Of a DNA stretch of 64,000 nt, positions 9,460 to 21,211 are shown in pieces. The stretch lies in contig NZ_CP134609.1 in assembly GCF_031844705.1 (NCBI RefSeq), positions 6,882,001 through 6,946,000 on the forward strand. Reading direction: 5' to 3'. Each line of letters opens with the position of its first letter. Position 1 is the first letter of the stretch. The position numbers and the translations under genes were made by a program. This DNA is from Streptomyces sp. ITFR-16 (GTDB lineage: Bacteria > Actinomycetota > Actinomycetes > Streptomycetales > Streptomycetaceae). The notes below the pieces were generated by a model. The model was given only the letters and a program-made list of their open reading frames with translations. It was not told the DNA's origin and made no database searches.

Positions 9460-10077
9460 GTGAGAAGCAGCGGCGACGGTACGGCAGCGGGTGGGCCGTA
9501 TCCGCAGCAGGGGAGTACAGCCGGCCACACCATCAGGCAGCCGGTCCTGCCGGCTGCGGTGGCGGGGGACGGCGTGGCAGCGGTCGACGACATCGGCTAT
9601 CGCGGGCCGACGGCGTGCGCGGCGGCGGGGATCACCTACCGGCAGCTGGACTACTGGGCCCGTACGGGCCTCGTCGAGCCGAGCGTCCGTCCGGCCTACG
9701 GGTCGGGGACGCAGCGGCTCTACAGCTTCCGGGACGTCGTCCTCCTGAAGATCGTGAAGCGCTTCCTCGACACCGGGGTGGCGCTCCAGAACATCCGCAC
9801 CACGGTCCAGCACCTGCGGGACCGCGGGTTCCAGGATCTCGAGCGCATGACCCTGATGAGCGACGGGGCGACGGTCTACGAGTGCTCCTCGCCCGCCGAG
9901 GTCGTCGATCTGCTCCAGGGGGGCCAGGGCGTCTTCGGCATCGCCGTCGGAGTGGTGTGGCGGGACGTGGACGCGGCCCTGTCGCAGCTCCACGGGGAGC
10001 GGGTGGACACCGGCGAGACACTCATTGGGAACAACCCCACCGATGAGCTCGCTCGGCGGCGCAACCGCGCCGGCTGA
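9460..10077 (+). CDS. MerR-family regulator (Rv1830/ResR-like)
   Basis: 205-residue regulator. After about 45 Gly/Ala-rich residues comes a MerR winged helix (YRGPTACAAAGITYRQLDYW, then a wing ending RLYSFRDVVLLKIVKRFLD), followed by a coiled helix and an effector-less C-terminal domain. The GTG at 9460 is preferred because the promoter lies between it and an upstream in-frame ATG. Gene order (DUF151 then MerR) corresponds to Rv1829-Rv1830; Rv1830 has been linked to mycobacterial growth and division control. It probably autoregulates via the dyads upstream. Confidence 0.88.
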   Translation: MRSSGDGTAAGGPYPQQGSTAGHTIRQPVLPAAVAGDGVAAVDDIGYRGPTACAAAGITYRQLDYWARTGLVEPSVRPAYGSGTQRLYSFRDVVLLKIVKRFLDTGVALQNIRTTVQHLRDRGFQDLERMTLMSDGATVYECSSPAEVVDLLQGGQGVFGIAVGVVWRDVDAALSQLHGERVDTGETLIGNNPTDELARRRNRAG

Positions 10078-10169
10078 GCAGTGGGAGCGCGACCCCGCCC
10101 CGGGAATCCGGGGCGGCGGCCCCGTCGTGGCGGGGCGATTGTCAGTGCCGTAGGGCAGCATCGACTGAT

Positions 10170-11627
10170 GTGAGAGCCGCGCCCACCATCCTGCATCTGG
10201 ACATGGATGCGTTCTACGCCTCTGCGGAGCAGGCGGCGAAGCCGAGTCTGCGCGGGAAACCGGTTGTCGTGGGCGGGCTGGGGCCGCGCGGGGTCGTCGC
10301 CACCGCCTCGTACGAGGCCCGGCGCTTCGGAGTGCATTCGGCGATGCCCATGGCGCAGGCCAGACGCCTGGCGCCGAACGCCGCCTATCTCGTGCCCCGC
10401 TTCGCGCTGTACCGCAGCGTGAGCGACCAGGTCATGGAGCTGCTGGGCCGGCTCTCGCCGCTGGTGGAGCCGCTCAGCCTGGACGAGGCCTTCGTGGACC
10501 TGGAGGCGGGCGGCACGGCCGACGACACCGCCTCGGCGCTTGTGATCGGCACACAGCTGCGGGGCGCGATCGAGGCCGTCACCGGGCTCAGCGGCTCCGT
10601 CGGGCTCGCGGGTTCCAAGATGCTGGCCAAGATCGCCTCCGAGGAGGCGAAGCCCGACGGCATCCTGCTCATCGAGCCAGGCACCGAGCGGGAGCTGCTG
10701 GCGCCCATGCCGGTCCGTACGCTGCCGGGCGTCGGCCCTGCCACCGCCGACCATCTGCGGCGCGCCGGGATGACCACGGTCGACGACCTGGCCGAGGCGG
10801 GCGAGGCGGAGCTCGTACGGCTGCTGGGGAAGGCGCACGGCGCCTCGCTGCACCGGATGGCGCTCGGCCACGACGACCGGCCGGTGGTCGCGGAGCGCGA
10901 CGCGAAGTCGGTGTCGGTCGAGGACACCTTCGACATGGATCTGCACGACCGGGTCCGGGTCAGGACCGAGGTGGAGCGGCTGGCCGACCGGTGCGTGCAG
11001 CGGCTGCGGGCCGCCGACCGGTCGGGGCGCACGGTGGTGCTGAAGGTGCGCAGGTACGACTTCTCGACCCTCACCCGCTCCGAGACGCTGCGGGGCCCCA
11101 CCGACGACCCCGCGGTGGTCAGGGAGGCCGCCGCGCGGCTCCTGGAGTCAGTGGACACCACCGGGGGCGTGCGGCTGCTGGGGGTCGGCGTCACCGGGCT
11201 CGCCGACTTCACCCAGGAGGACCTGTTCGCACAGGCCGCCGAGCGGACCGCGGCCGAGGCCCCCGAAGCCGCGGGGGCGGCGGCGGAGAGCGACGGGGAC
11301 GGGGACGCGCCCGCGGACGACGGCCCCGAGCAGGAGAGCGCCGAGCAGCTCGCCGCGCGGCGCTGGCCGGCCGGCCACGACGTACGGCACGAGGTGCACG
11401 GACACGGCTGGGTGCAGGGGAGCGGGGTCGGCAGGGTGACCGTGCGGTTCGAGGAGCCCGAATCGGCGCCCGGCCGGGTGCGTACGTTCCGTATCGACGA
11501 TCCGGAGCTGCGGCCGGCCGATCCCCTGCCGCTCGTGCGGAATCCCGCGGACTACTCCTCCTGGCCGGCCAGCTTGCCGAAGTCGCGGTCCGGGGCGGTC
11601 CCGCCCGGGGCGGAGTCCAGACCGTAG
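10170..11627 (+). CDS. dinB: DNA polymerase IV (Y family)
   Basis: 485-residue error-prone translesion polymerase. Catalytic acidic residues are in DMDAF (Asp11) and SLDEAF (Asp105, Glu106). The thumb helix-hairpin-helix is near TLPGVGPATADHLRRAG, and the little finger spans about 240-345. QEDLF near 350 is a likely beta-clamp-binding motif. An acidic linker (about 360-390) leads to an extra C-terminal domain (about 390-450) seen in actinobacterial DinB. GTG 10170 starts the protein. The last 76 nt run antiparallel into the PRC-barrel gene. It is about 130 residues longer than E. coli DinB. Confidence 0.93.
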   Translation: MRAAPTILHLDMDAFYASAEQAAKPSLRGKPVVVGGLGPRGVVATASYEARRFGVHSAMPMAQARRLAPNAAYLVPRFALYRSVSDQVMELLGRLSPLVEPLSLDEAFVDLEAGGTADDTASALVIGTQLRGAIEAVTGLSGSVGLAGSKMLAKIASEEAKPDGILLIEPGTERELLAPMPVRTLPGVGPATADHLRRAGMTTVDDLAEAGEAELVRLLGKAHGASLHRMALGHDDRPVVAERDAKSVSVEDTFDMDLHDRVRVRTEVERLADRCVQRLRAADRSGRTVVLKVRRYDFSTLTRSETLRGPTDDPAVVREAAARLLESVDTTGGVRLLGVGVTGLADFTQEDLFAQAAERTAAEAPEAAGAAAESDGDGDAPADDGPEQESAEQLAARRWPAGHDVRHEVHGHGWVQGSGVGRVTVRFEEPESAPGRVRTFRIDDPELRPADPLPLVRNPADYSSWPASLPKSRSGAVPPGAESRP

Positions 11628-11920
11628 TGCCGGTAGAGCTGGAGCTCCTGCTCCGGGGAGAGATGGCGGCCCACCCCGAAGTCGGGGGCGTCCTTGATCA
11701 GCGAGCGGTCGAAGGGGATGCGCAGGGCGTCCTCGACGAACTCGCTGGGTTCCAGCGGGACGAACGCGTCCCGGCTGAACAGTCCGGTGCGTACGGCCGC
11801 CCACTCGGGTACGCCGGTCGCGTCGTCGAGGTACACCTCGTCCACGGTCCCGATCTTGGTGCCCTTGCGGTCGAACGCCTTGCGGCCGATCAGGCTGCGC
11901 GGATCGATGTCGGTCTGCAC
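11552..11920 (-). CDS. PRC-barrel domain protein
   Basis: 122-residue soluble protein with a PRC-barrel fold (about residues 5-80: SLIGRKAFDRKGTKIGTVDE, then TGVPEWAAVRTGLF) and a short C-terminal tail. PRC barrels bind RNA or protein in RimM and photosynthetic reaction centres; here the role is unknown. GTG 11920 is chosen because GGGAGGG lies just upstream on the minus strand; the frame is open to another GTG at 11950. Its 3' end overlaps dinB by 76 nt, tail to tail. It is transcribed away from the gcvP riboswitch. Confidence 0.82.
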   Translation of the reverse strand: MQTDIDPRSLIGRKAFDRKGTKIGTVDEVYLDDATGVPEWAAVRTGLFSRDAFVPLEPSEFVEDALRIPFDRSLIKDAPDFGVGRHLSPEQELQLYRHYGLDSAPGGTAPDRDFGKLAGQEE

Positions 11921-12040
11921 GGTCCCTCCCACTGGTCGCGGCTGGTCCACAGGGACTACAGAAGTGCAGATCCGTGGCGTTGGCCACTCGAGAATTCCCG
12001 GCGGGGCCCCGCTGGTACGCTGGTGGCGGCTGCTGACCCT

Positions 12041-12258
12041 GTGCGGGAGAGTCCTCCGGAGCGAATCCGGGGGCGCCGAAGGAGCAAATCCTCCCCGGAA
12101 TCTCTCAGGCCCCCGTACCGCACGGACGAGGTCACTCTGGAAAGCAGGGCGGGTTTCGCGCGGCCGCAGGCCGGGCCGGGACTCTCCCTCACCGACGGTG
12201 AAAGCCGGTGCCCCCGGGCGCCGGTGAAGCTCTCAGGTTGAGATGACAGAGGGGGAGG
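12041..12258 (+). promoter_or_regulatory. tandem glycine riboswitch upstream of gcvP
   Basis: Two glycine aptamers lie end to end in the leader of gcvP. The first (about 12041-12126) has GCGGGAGAGT, GCCGAAGGAGCAA and GAATCTCTCAGGC. The second (about 12133-12258) has CACTCTGGAAAGCAGG, CACCGACGGTGAAAGCC and GAAGCTCTCAGGTTGAG followed by GACAGAGGGGG. These are the conserved core strings of the class. Binding of glycine should turn on the downstream glycine decarboxylase gene. About 60 nt separate it from the gcvP start, and no clear intrinsic terminator is evident in that gap, so control of translation initiation is possible. Confidence 0.95.
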
Positions 12259-12321
12259 CCGTTCGGGCACCCCGCGCCGTGGTGCCCCTCGCAGGTCGTG
12301 ACAGACCAGGAGGCCTCCATC

Positions 12322-15207
<2,886 letters not shown>

Positions 15208-15295
15208 GCCATGAGCGGCGGGAAGTGACGCGGACATGCGTCGGGGCCGGTGCGGAGACTTCTCCGGGCCGGCCCCTTTCCGTACCGTGCCGCGG

Positions 15296-15502
15296 TCAGG
15301 CGGCCTTCATCACCCGGCTCGCCGCGAGCGGCCGGTGCGGGGCGATGATCTGCCCGTCCGGGAGCAGCTCACCGGTGTCCTCGAAGAGCAGGACGCCGTT
15401 GCACAGCAGGCTCCAGCCCTGTTCCGGATGGTGCGCCACCTGACGGGCGGCTTCCCGGTCGGCTGAGTCGGCTGTCGGGCAGGGCGGCTGGTGCTGGCAC
15501 AT
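15296..15502 (-). CDS. DUF5999 family small protein
   Basis: 68-residue protein beginning MCQHQPPCP. The pattern (Cys2, Cys8, the HHPEQGWSLLCNG core, an LLPDG segment) matches a small actinobacterial family of unknown function (DUF5999). The Cys/His content hints at metal binding, but this is inference. ATG 15502 follows a weak GAAAGAA on the minus strand; the frame is open further upstream without conserved character. It is convergent with gcvP. Confidence 0.8.
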   Translation of the reverse strand: MCQHQPPCPTADSADREAARQVAHHPEQGWSLLCNGVLLFEDTGELLPDGQIIAPHRPLAASRVMKAA

Positions 15503-15822
15503 GGCTGGGTTCTTTCGCTGCGTTGAGTTGAGTGTCCTGCGGTGTGAAGAGGTGTTCATGACCGTCCCCCGTATCGATCGGTCCGCTCCCAGTGTTGCCC
15601 CACGGGCGTCGATCCGCAGGGATTTCGCAGCAGCGCTTCTTCTCCTCCCATGACGCATCACCCGGCCGGACGGTTCAACGCAACTGCACTGTCACTTCGG
15701 GTGGTTCGGGGTGGCCGGATAGAACTAGTCCGGATGGGCGCGGGCCCCCCGCCCACGAGCGCGCACTGTGCCCCGTCGCCGGAGCGACGGGGCACAGTGC
15801 GGAAGTGAGCGGTGACCTGGCC
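15503..15822. other. intergenic region with a terminator hairpin
   Basis: 320 nt without a supportable gene. The right part holds a strong hairpin (15763-15800) that serves the leftward gene ending at 15823. The left part should contain the promoter of the small DUF5999 gene, but I see no convincing -35/-10 pair. Confidence 0.6.
15763..15800 (-). terminator. hairpin terminator of the leftward hypothetical gene
   Basis: A perfect 17-bp inverted repeat (15763-15779 with 15784-15800) with a 4-nt loop lies 22 nt after the stop of the minus-strand gene at 15823. There is no T run, which is common for Streptomyces terminators. Confidence 0.8.
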
Positions 15823-16413
15823 TCAGGCCGGGGAGCCGAGCAGCGGGCCGGGGCCGGGGGCGATGCGCGTGGCGATCACCGGCAGCAGGTCGGCGACCCG
15901 GTGCGGACGGTGGGCCGCAATGCCCGGGGGTGCGGGGGCCAGCGGCACCAGCAGATCGGTGGGCGCGGGGGAGCCGCCGGAGGCGTCGGCCGCGATGTCC
16001 TCGTGCAGCCACAGAGCCAGCATGTAGAGGTCGGGAATGGACAGCAGCCTCGGCTGGTAGTCCCTGGCCGCGGCCTCCGCCTGCCGCAGAGCCAGCTCGG
16101 TCGAGGCGATGTAGGGACCCTCGAAGAAGTGCGAGAAGGCCCAGCCGTCGGGCGTGAGCATGGTGTCCGCCGCGGCCACCGCCCGCTCCGTGCTGCGGAT
16201 CTGGAAGCGCCAGGCGGCGAGCCGGGTGGTGGGCGGGAGCCCGCCGGCGACGTTGTCCAGGACATGGACGGGGAGCGGATGATCGGGGCTCAGAGGTCCC
16301 TGGACGGTCCGCAGGGCGGGCGTCCGGGCCTCGCGGACCGCGGTCGGTGAACCGAGTGCCGCGAGAACGCTGCGCAGAGCGGGCGCGGGAGCCGGGGGAA
16401 CATGCAGCGGCAT
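15823..16413 (-). CDS. conserved hypothetical protein
   Basis: 196-residue soluble protein that I do not recognise as any named family. The N-terminal third is Pro/Ala-rich. The middle (about 60-135) has a regular alpha-helical look (TRLAAWRFQIRSTERAVAAA, then RQAEAAARDYQPRLLSIPD), and the C-terminus is rich in Ala, Pro and Gly. There is no signal peptide or membrane segment. Codon use is typical Streptomyces, and a strong terminator follows it. Start chosen at the first ATG; later starts are possible. Confidence 0.6.
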   Translation of the reverse strand: MPLHVPPAPAPALRSVLAALGSPTAVREARTPALRTVQGPLSPDHPLPVHVLDNVAGGLPPTTRLAAWRFQIRSTERAVAAADTMLTPDGWAFSHFFEGPYIASTELALRQAEAAARDYQPRLLSIPDLYMLALWLHEDIAADASGGSPAPTDLLVPLAPAPPGIAAHRPHRVADLLPVIATRIAPGPGPLLGSPA

Positions 16414-16893
16414 GGTGGGTCGCCTCTCACTTCGGAGACACGGTGGAACGCGGGCGGGTGCAGACGGCGCTGTCGGCGTGCGGGGCCAGAGGAGGCCGGT
16501 GACTGGGCCGGTGCGTCAACTCTCTGCCTCGTCCGCGGAGTTTATACGACACGTGTTCACGCGGTGTTTCCACTAGCCGTCGCGGCTATTGCCGGCAAGG
16601 CGGTATCCGGACTTTATTATGCGGAGAACATGCCGATTCGACGTGAGCGGCGCAGCCACCGCCTCGGGTTTTTCCCGCAGAGCGGTAGGCTGAAACACGT
16701 CGCCCTTTACCCGGGCGCCCGAGCCGGGAACTGCACGCTGCGCCATGCCGAGTGAATGTGCCCGGGGCCGTAGTCCTCAGATTAGCGGCTGTACGCCGTC
16801 GGCGGGGCGTTATAGATCACGTCGTCTGGGCATTATCGATCGTGATGCGAGCGGCCTGGGCCGCGGGCTGCCCACTCGAGGAGGGACCCTTCG
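16414..16893. other. 480-nt intergenic region, divergent
   Basis: This region separates the leftward hypothetical gene from the rightward GCS2-like gene and must hold both promoters. It is visibly less GC-rich in the middle, around TTTATACGACACGTG (16541-16555), which includes the palindrome ACACGTGT. ATCACG/CGTGAT arms occur near 16815-16853. Reading frames here show no coding bias. AGGAGGG at 16879-16885 is the ribosome site of the next gene. Confidence 0.5.
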
Positions 16894-18399
16894 ATGGGGG
16901 AGAAGGTCGTGGCGGGCGCCTTTGACCTGTCCGATCGGCAGAGGTACCGCAGGAAGCTGCACCAGTGCCTGGAGGGGCTGGAGAGGCTTCTGGCGGAGCG
17001 GAGGTTCGACCGGCCGCGCAACCTCATGGGCATGGAGATCGAGCTGAATCTCACGGGCTCCGACGGCATGCCGAAGATGTTGAATGGACAAGTCCTGGAC
17101 CGCATCGCCAGCCGTGATTTCCAGACGGAACTGGGGATGTTCAATCTGGAAGTGAACATAGTTCCCCATCATCTGTCAGGACGCGTTCTCGACCAGTTGG
17201 CCGAGGAGTTGCGCACCGGACTGGGATATGCGGACCGGAAGGCCGGTGAGGTCGATGCCGGGATCATGATGATCGGAATCCTTCCGACGCTCGGACGCGA
17301 CGACATGGTCCGGTCCAACCTCTCCGACGTCGACCGGTACGCCCTGCTGAACGATCAAATGGTGGCGGCGCGGGGCGAGGATTTCTCGCTGGATATCGAG
17401 GGCGTGGAGAGGCTGGTCTGCAGCTCGGGATCGATCACGCCGGAGGCGGCCTGCACCTCGGTCCAGCTGCATCTGCAGGTGACCCCGGACCGCTTCGCCG
17501 ACGTGTGGAACGCGGCCCAGGCCGTCGCCGCCGTCCAGGTGGCCATGGGGGCCAACTCCCCGTTCCTGTTCGGCCGGGAGCTGTGGCGGGAGTCGCGTCC
17601 GCCGCTGTTCCAGCAGGCCACGGACACCAGGCCGCCCGAGCTCCAGAACCAGGGGGTGCGGCCGCGGACCTGGTTCGGGGAGCAGTGGATCGGCTCGGCC
17701 CGTGAACTCTTCGAGGAGAACCTGCGGTACTTTCCGCCGCTGCTGCCGATCTGCGACGACGAGGATCCGCTGCGGGTCCTCGACGACGGCGGGGTGCCCC
17801 GGCTCCAGGAGCTGGTGCTGCACAACGGCACGGTCTACCGGTGGAACCGGCCCGTGTACGGCCTGGCGGACGGCGTCCCCCATCTGCGGGTGGAGAACCG
17901 CGTGCTGCCGGCCGGGCCGACCGTCGCCGACGTGATCGCCAACACCGCGCTGTACTACGGCCTGGTGCGGGCCCTCGCCGAGGAGTCGCGTCCGGTGTGG
18001 ACCAGGATGCCCTTCAGCGCCGCGGCCGAGAACTTCGAGACCGCGTGCCGCCGGGGCATCGACGCCGAGCTGCTCTGGCCCCGGCCCGGCCGCTCCGGCG
18101 GGCTGACCCGGGTGCCGGCGGTGAAGCTCGTCCGCGACGAGCTGCTGCCGCTGGCCGCCGCGGGGCTCGACGCCTGGAACGTCGAGCCGGCGGACCGGGA
18201 CCACTACCTCGGGATCATCGAGGAGCGCTGCAAGCGGCGGACGAACGGGGCGTCCTGGCAGGCGGACACCTACCACCGGGCGCGGGATGCCGGGCTGGAC
18301 CGGGAGGCGGCGCTCGCGGCCATGACCCGGCGCTACGGAGAGCTGATGCAGGGCGGCGACCCGGTGCACACCTGGCCGGTGGGTGTCCCGGCGCCGTGA
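16894..18399 (+). CDS. glutamate-cysteine ligase family protein (GCS2-like)
   Basis: 501-residue carboxylate-amine ligase-like enzyme. It contains the GCS2 pattern LMGMEIELNLT near 44 (catalytic/metal Glu residues), LGMFNLEVNIVPHHL near 80, and a later HLRVENRVLPAGPT near 330. The family couples ATP hydrolysis to formation of a gamma-glutamyl amide. In actinomycetes related proteins include MshC-independent and EgtA-type ligases, so the acceptor is uncertain. The ATG is set by GAGGAGGG at 16878-16885. The gene is monocistronic and ends in a bidirectional terminator. Confidence 0.82.
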   Translation: MGEKVVAGAFDLSDRQRYRRKLHQCLEGLERLLAERRFDRPRNLMGMEIELNLTGSDGMPKMLNGQVLDRIASRDFQTELGMFNLEVNIVPHHLSGRVLDQLAEELRTGLGYADRKAGEVDAGIMMIGILPTLGRDDMVRSNLSDVDRYALLNDQMVAARGEDFSLDIEGVERLVCSSGSITPEAACTSVQLHLQVTPDRFADVWNAAQAVAAVQVAMGANSPFLFGRELWRESRPPLFQQATDTRPPELQNQGVRPRTWFGEQWIGSARELFEENLRYFPPLLPICDDEDPLRVLDDGGVPRLQELVLHNGTVYRWNRPVYGLADGVPHLRVENRVLPAGPTVADVIANTALYYGLVRALAEESRPVWTRMPFSAAAENFETACRRGIDAELLWPRPGRSGGLTRVPAVKLVRDELLPLAAAGLDAWNVEPADRDHYLGIIEERCKRRTNGASWQADTYHRARDAGLDREAALAAMTRRYGELMQGGDPVHTWPVGVPAP

Positions 18400-18415
18400 G
18401 GAGCCCGTGAAAGGT

Positions 18416-18448
18416 CCTTCCCCCGGGCCGGCCCGTCCCGGGGGAAGG
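18416..18448. terminator. bidirectional terminator
   Basis: A 12-bp perfect stem (18416-18427 with 18437-18448) with a 9-nt loop sits between two convergent genes ending at 18399 and 18457. It can serve both. Confidence 0.8.
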
Positions 18449-18456
18449 GCGCGGGG

Positions 18457-20244
18457 CTACTCCTCGGCGGCCCGGCCGCTCTGTCCGGCGGTCATGACGG
18501 CCTGGAGGATCACCGCCTGGATCTCGGCCGGGTCGCTGACCTGGTAGCCGCCGCCCCCGGTCACCTTCGCTATCTCGTTCACCTCTTCGCGGTCCGCCTC
18601 GGGACCGACCGCGATGGCGAGGAGCGGCACCGGGCGCTCCGGATCGGCGATGGCCTTCAGCTCGGCGATGAGGGCGGAGCGGGTGATGGAGTGCTCGTCC
18701 TGGTTCGAGCCGTCGGTGAGAATGACGACGGCGTTGAACTTGCCCTTCACATACGTGCGCTGGGCCTCCTTGTAGGCGGCCAGGGCGGTGTCGTACAGAC
18801 CGGTCGCACCGTTCGGCACGGGTTGCAGCGCGGCGAACGCGGCGGCGAGCTTCTCCCGGTGGGTGCCGCCGCCCTTCGCCGGGTCGCCGAGCCGGCCGGT
18901 CGCCACCAGCCTGCGGTAGTCCTTGTCGCCGTCGAGCGTGGTGGCGAACTCCCAGAGGCCGATCTCGTCGTTCGGGGTGAACTGGTTGAGGGCCTGGATC
19001 AGGGAGGCCTTGGTGACGTCCATCCGGGACTGGTTGCGGCCGGGCACGATCGTGGCCATCGAGCCCGAGGCGTCGACGACCGTGGTCAGCCGCGCGCTCT
19101 GCACGGTGATCGTCCACATGCCGAGGGTCTCCTGAAGGGACTCGTCCGACGGTGCGTCGGCCGGCGATGTGGCGTACGGCTGGGGGGACTTGCCGCCCGC
19201 CGCGGCGACCAGCTTGTCGCCCGCCGTGCCGTCGACGGTCCGGAAGCCGTGCTCCGCCAGGGTGCGCTGGGAGCTGTCCTCGGACAGGAGCGTCATGAAG
19301 CGCAGCGCCGCCCGGCTCTCGTCCGTGGTCTGGTTCTTCTCGTTGACCAGTGTGAAGGGGTAGTTGAGCAGGGGCGTGCCGTCCTCGGGGTAGAACAGGT
19401 CGAGCCTTCCGCCGCCCGTCGACTCGGCGTTGTGGGCGAAGGCCGCCTGCTCGGAGAGCAGCACCGCCTGGTTGCGGGACGGGTTGCCCTCCTCGGCGCC
19501 CGAGCCGTCCTGGGCCAGGGTCTCCAGGACCTGGGTGTCACCGTCCGACATCCGCTGGGCGAGCAGCTTCGCGGTGGCCGCGACCCGGGTGTCGCTGTCC
19601 CCGCCCTGCTTCTCGGACGAGGCGCCGATGCTGCTGAGCGCCAGCAGGCCGGTGGCGCTGCGGGCCGGGTCCGCCGCCCCGAGGCGTACCTTGTCGGACT
19701 CCATGGCCGCGGCCGTCAGCTCGGCCCAGGAGTACTTCTTCTTCGGCCAGCCGAGGCTCTTGGCGGCGGCGGGGACCATGGCCAGGGTGACCGGTGAGGA
19801 GGCGACGGAATCGCCCGGGCTGAGCGGGATGGCGTCGCCGTTGCCCTTCGCCCGGCTCAGCCAGAGGTCCGAGTCGGGCAGCCACATCTGGTAGTCGGGG
19901 GTGCGGGTGCCGCTCGCGAGCGCGTCGGCGACCTTGTACGAGTCGCGGGCGACCACCTTCACGTCGACGCAGCGGCCGTCGGATCTCAGGTCGTCCTTGC
20001 GCGCCTGGTCCGCGACGGCCTGTACGGCGGGGGCGATGTCCGGGGACGTCATCATGGACAGGTGCACGGCGCTCTCCGCGCAGGACTTCGAGAACGACAG
20101 CAGGCCGCCCTGTGCCGCGACGGCGGTTCCCCCGGCGACGGCGAGAACGAGCAGGGTGGCGATGACCACGGTGCGGCGGCGACGCGGCGGACGGTGCCCG
20201 CTTCCGTCCGCGGTGTAGCCGTCCGGCAAGCTGTGACGTCCCAT
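18457..20244 (-). CDS. substrate-binding and VWA domain protein, membrane-anchored
   Basis: 595-residue extracytoplasmic protein. A basic N-terminus (PPRRRRTVV) and one hydrophobic segment (about 25-45) form a signal anchor. Residues about 50-360 resemble a periplasmic solute-binding domain, and about 385-590 form a von Willebrand A domain with an intact MIDAS start (DASGSM) and ILTDGSN later. The start ATG 20244 has AAGGAGGGG upstream; the frame is open further, but without coding character. Its function is unknown; the combination suggests ligand-dependent surface adhesion or complex assembly. It is divergent from a CPBP protease gene 185 nt away. Confidence 0.85.
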   Translation of the reverse strand: MGRHSLPDGYTADGSGHRPPRRRRTVVIATLLVLAVAGGTAVAAQGGLLSFSKSCAESAVHLSMMTSPDIAPAVQAVADQARKDDLRSDGRCVDVKVVARDSYKVADALASGTRTPDYQMWLPDSDLWLSRAKGNGDAIPLSPGDSVASSPVTLAMVPAAAKSLGWPKKKYSWAELTAAAMESDKVRLGAADPARSATGLLALSSIGASSEKQGGDSDTRVAATAKLLAQRMSDGDTQVLETLAQDGSGAEEGNPSRNQAVLLSEQAAFAHNAESTGGGRLDLFYPEDGTPLLNYPFTLVNEKNQTTDESRAALRFMTLLSEDSSQRTLAEHGFRTVDGTAGDKLVAAAGGKSPQPYATSPADAPSDESLQETLGMWTITVQSARLTTVVDASGSMATIVPGRNQSRMDVTKASLIQALNQFTPNDEIGLWEFATTLDGDKDYRRLVATGRLGDPAKGGGTHREKLAAAFAALQPVPNGATGLYDTALAAYKEAQRTYVKGKFNAVVILTDGSNQDEHSITRSALIAELKAIADPERPVPLLAIAVGPEADREEVNEIAKVTGGGGYQVSDPAEIQAVILQAVMTAGQSGRAAEE

Positions 20245-20428
20245 GTCGGTGGTGCCCCTCCTTGAGGATGAACAAGGAAAAGGGGGACCACACCATCGGC
20301 AATGGTGCCCGTCCCCCGGCCTGTCGCGCATGATCTTCGTACCTGCATTCGAGACCCTAGTGGGACGGGGACGGGCTTGGGGCGGGAATGCACAACTGAA
20401 GGCAGGTGTACAGGTGGAGGCGGGGCAA

Positions 20429-21208
20429 GTGGCTGATTCTTATCCTCAGGAGGCCGTGTCACGACGGATCCTGCGGTCCGAAACGATCCTGGTGCTGGCT
20501 CTCTCGCTGGGCGCCAGTGGGGTGTCTGCCCTGATCAGTTTTGTCGGATCGCTGACGAAACCAGGGGGTTTGAAGGATCAGGCGGCCACGCTCAACAGCT
20601 CCTACGCACCCGGCCGCCCCTGGCTGGATCTCGCCTGGCAGCTCTTCGGCATCACGACGGCCCTGGTGCCCGTCGCCCTGGTCGCGCATCTGCTGGTCAG
20701 AGAGGGGACGGGGCTGCGGGCCCTCGGCTTCGACCGGACCCGACCCGGATCGGACCTGGCGCGCGGCGCCGGCGTGGCGGCCGTCATCGGCAGCGCCGGG
20801 CTCGCCTTCTATCTGGTGGCCCGGGCCGCCGGGTTCAACCTGACGGTCGTTCCCGAGTCGCTGCCCGACGTGTGGTGGAAGTTCCCCGTCCTCATCCTGT
20901 CGGCGATCCAGAACTCCGTGCTGGAGGAAGTGATCGTCGTCGGGTACCTGCTGCGCAGGCTGGGGCAGTTGGGGTGGACGCCGATGGCCGCGCTGGTGGC
21001 GAGTTCGGTGCTGCGCGGCTCGTACCACCTCTACCAGGGCATCGGCGGCTTCCTCGGCAATATGGTCATGGGGGTCGTCTTCGTCCTGCTGTACCGGCGC
21101 TGGCAGCGCGTGGGGCCCCTGGTCGCCGCGCACGCGCTGCTCGACATCGGCGCGTTCGTCGGGTACGCGCTGCTGGCCGGCAAGGTGGGGTGGCTGCCCA
21201 CCCCGTGA
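20429..21208 (+). CDS. CPBP-family intramembrane metalloprotease
   Basis: 259-residue polytopic membrane protein of the CAAX-protease/bacteriocin-processing (Abi) family, with about six to eight helices. Motif 1 is LEEVIVVGYLLRR: the two Glu are kept but the usual Arg after them is replaced. Motif 2 retains His in GSYHLYQG, and motif 3 is AAHALLDIG. GTG 20429 has GGAGG 8 nt upstream; GTG 20414 is an alternative. The substrate is unknown. Only 3 nt separate its stop from the convergent PhzF gene. Confidence 0.85.
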   Translation: MADSYPQEAVSRRILRSETILVLALSLGASGVSALISFVGSLTKPGGLKDQAATLNSSYAPGRPWLDLAWQLFGITTALVPVALVAHLLVREGTGLRALGFDRTRPGSDLARGAGVAAVIGSAGLAFYLVARAAGFNLTVVPESLPDVWWKFPVLILSAIQNSVLEEVIVVGYLLRRLGQLGWTPMAALVASSVLRGSYHLYQGIGGFLGNMVMGVVFVLLYRRWQRVGPLVAAHALLDIGAFVGYALLAGKVGWLPTP

Positions 21209-21211
21209 GCG

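Noticed and set aside
15560..16350. A 252-codon plus-strand frame opposite the hypothetical gene at 15823-16413
   Set aside because: Its composition is Gly/Arg-rich shadow sequence and it runs through the perfect terminator hairpin at 15763-15800.
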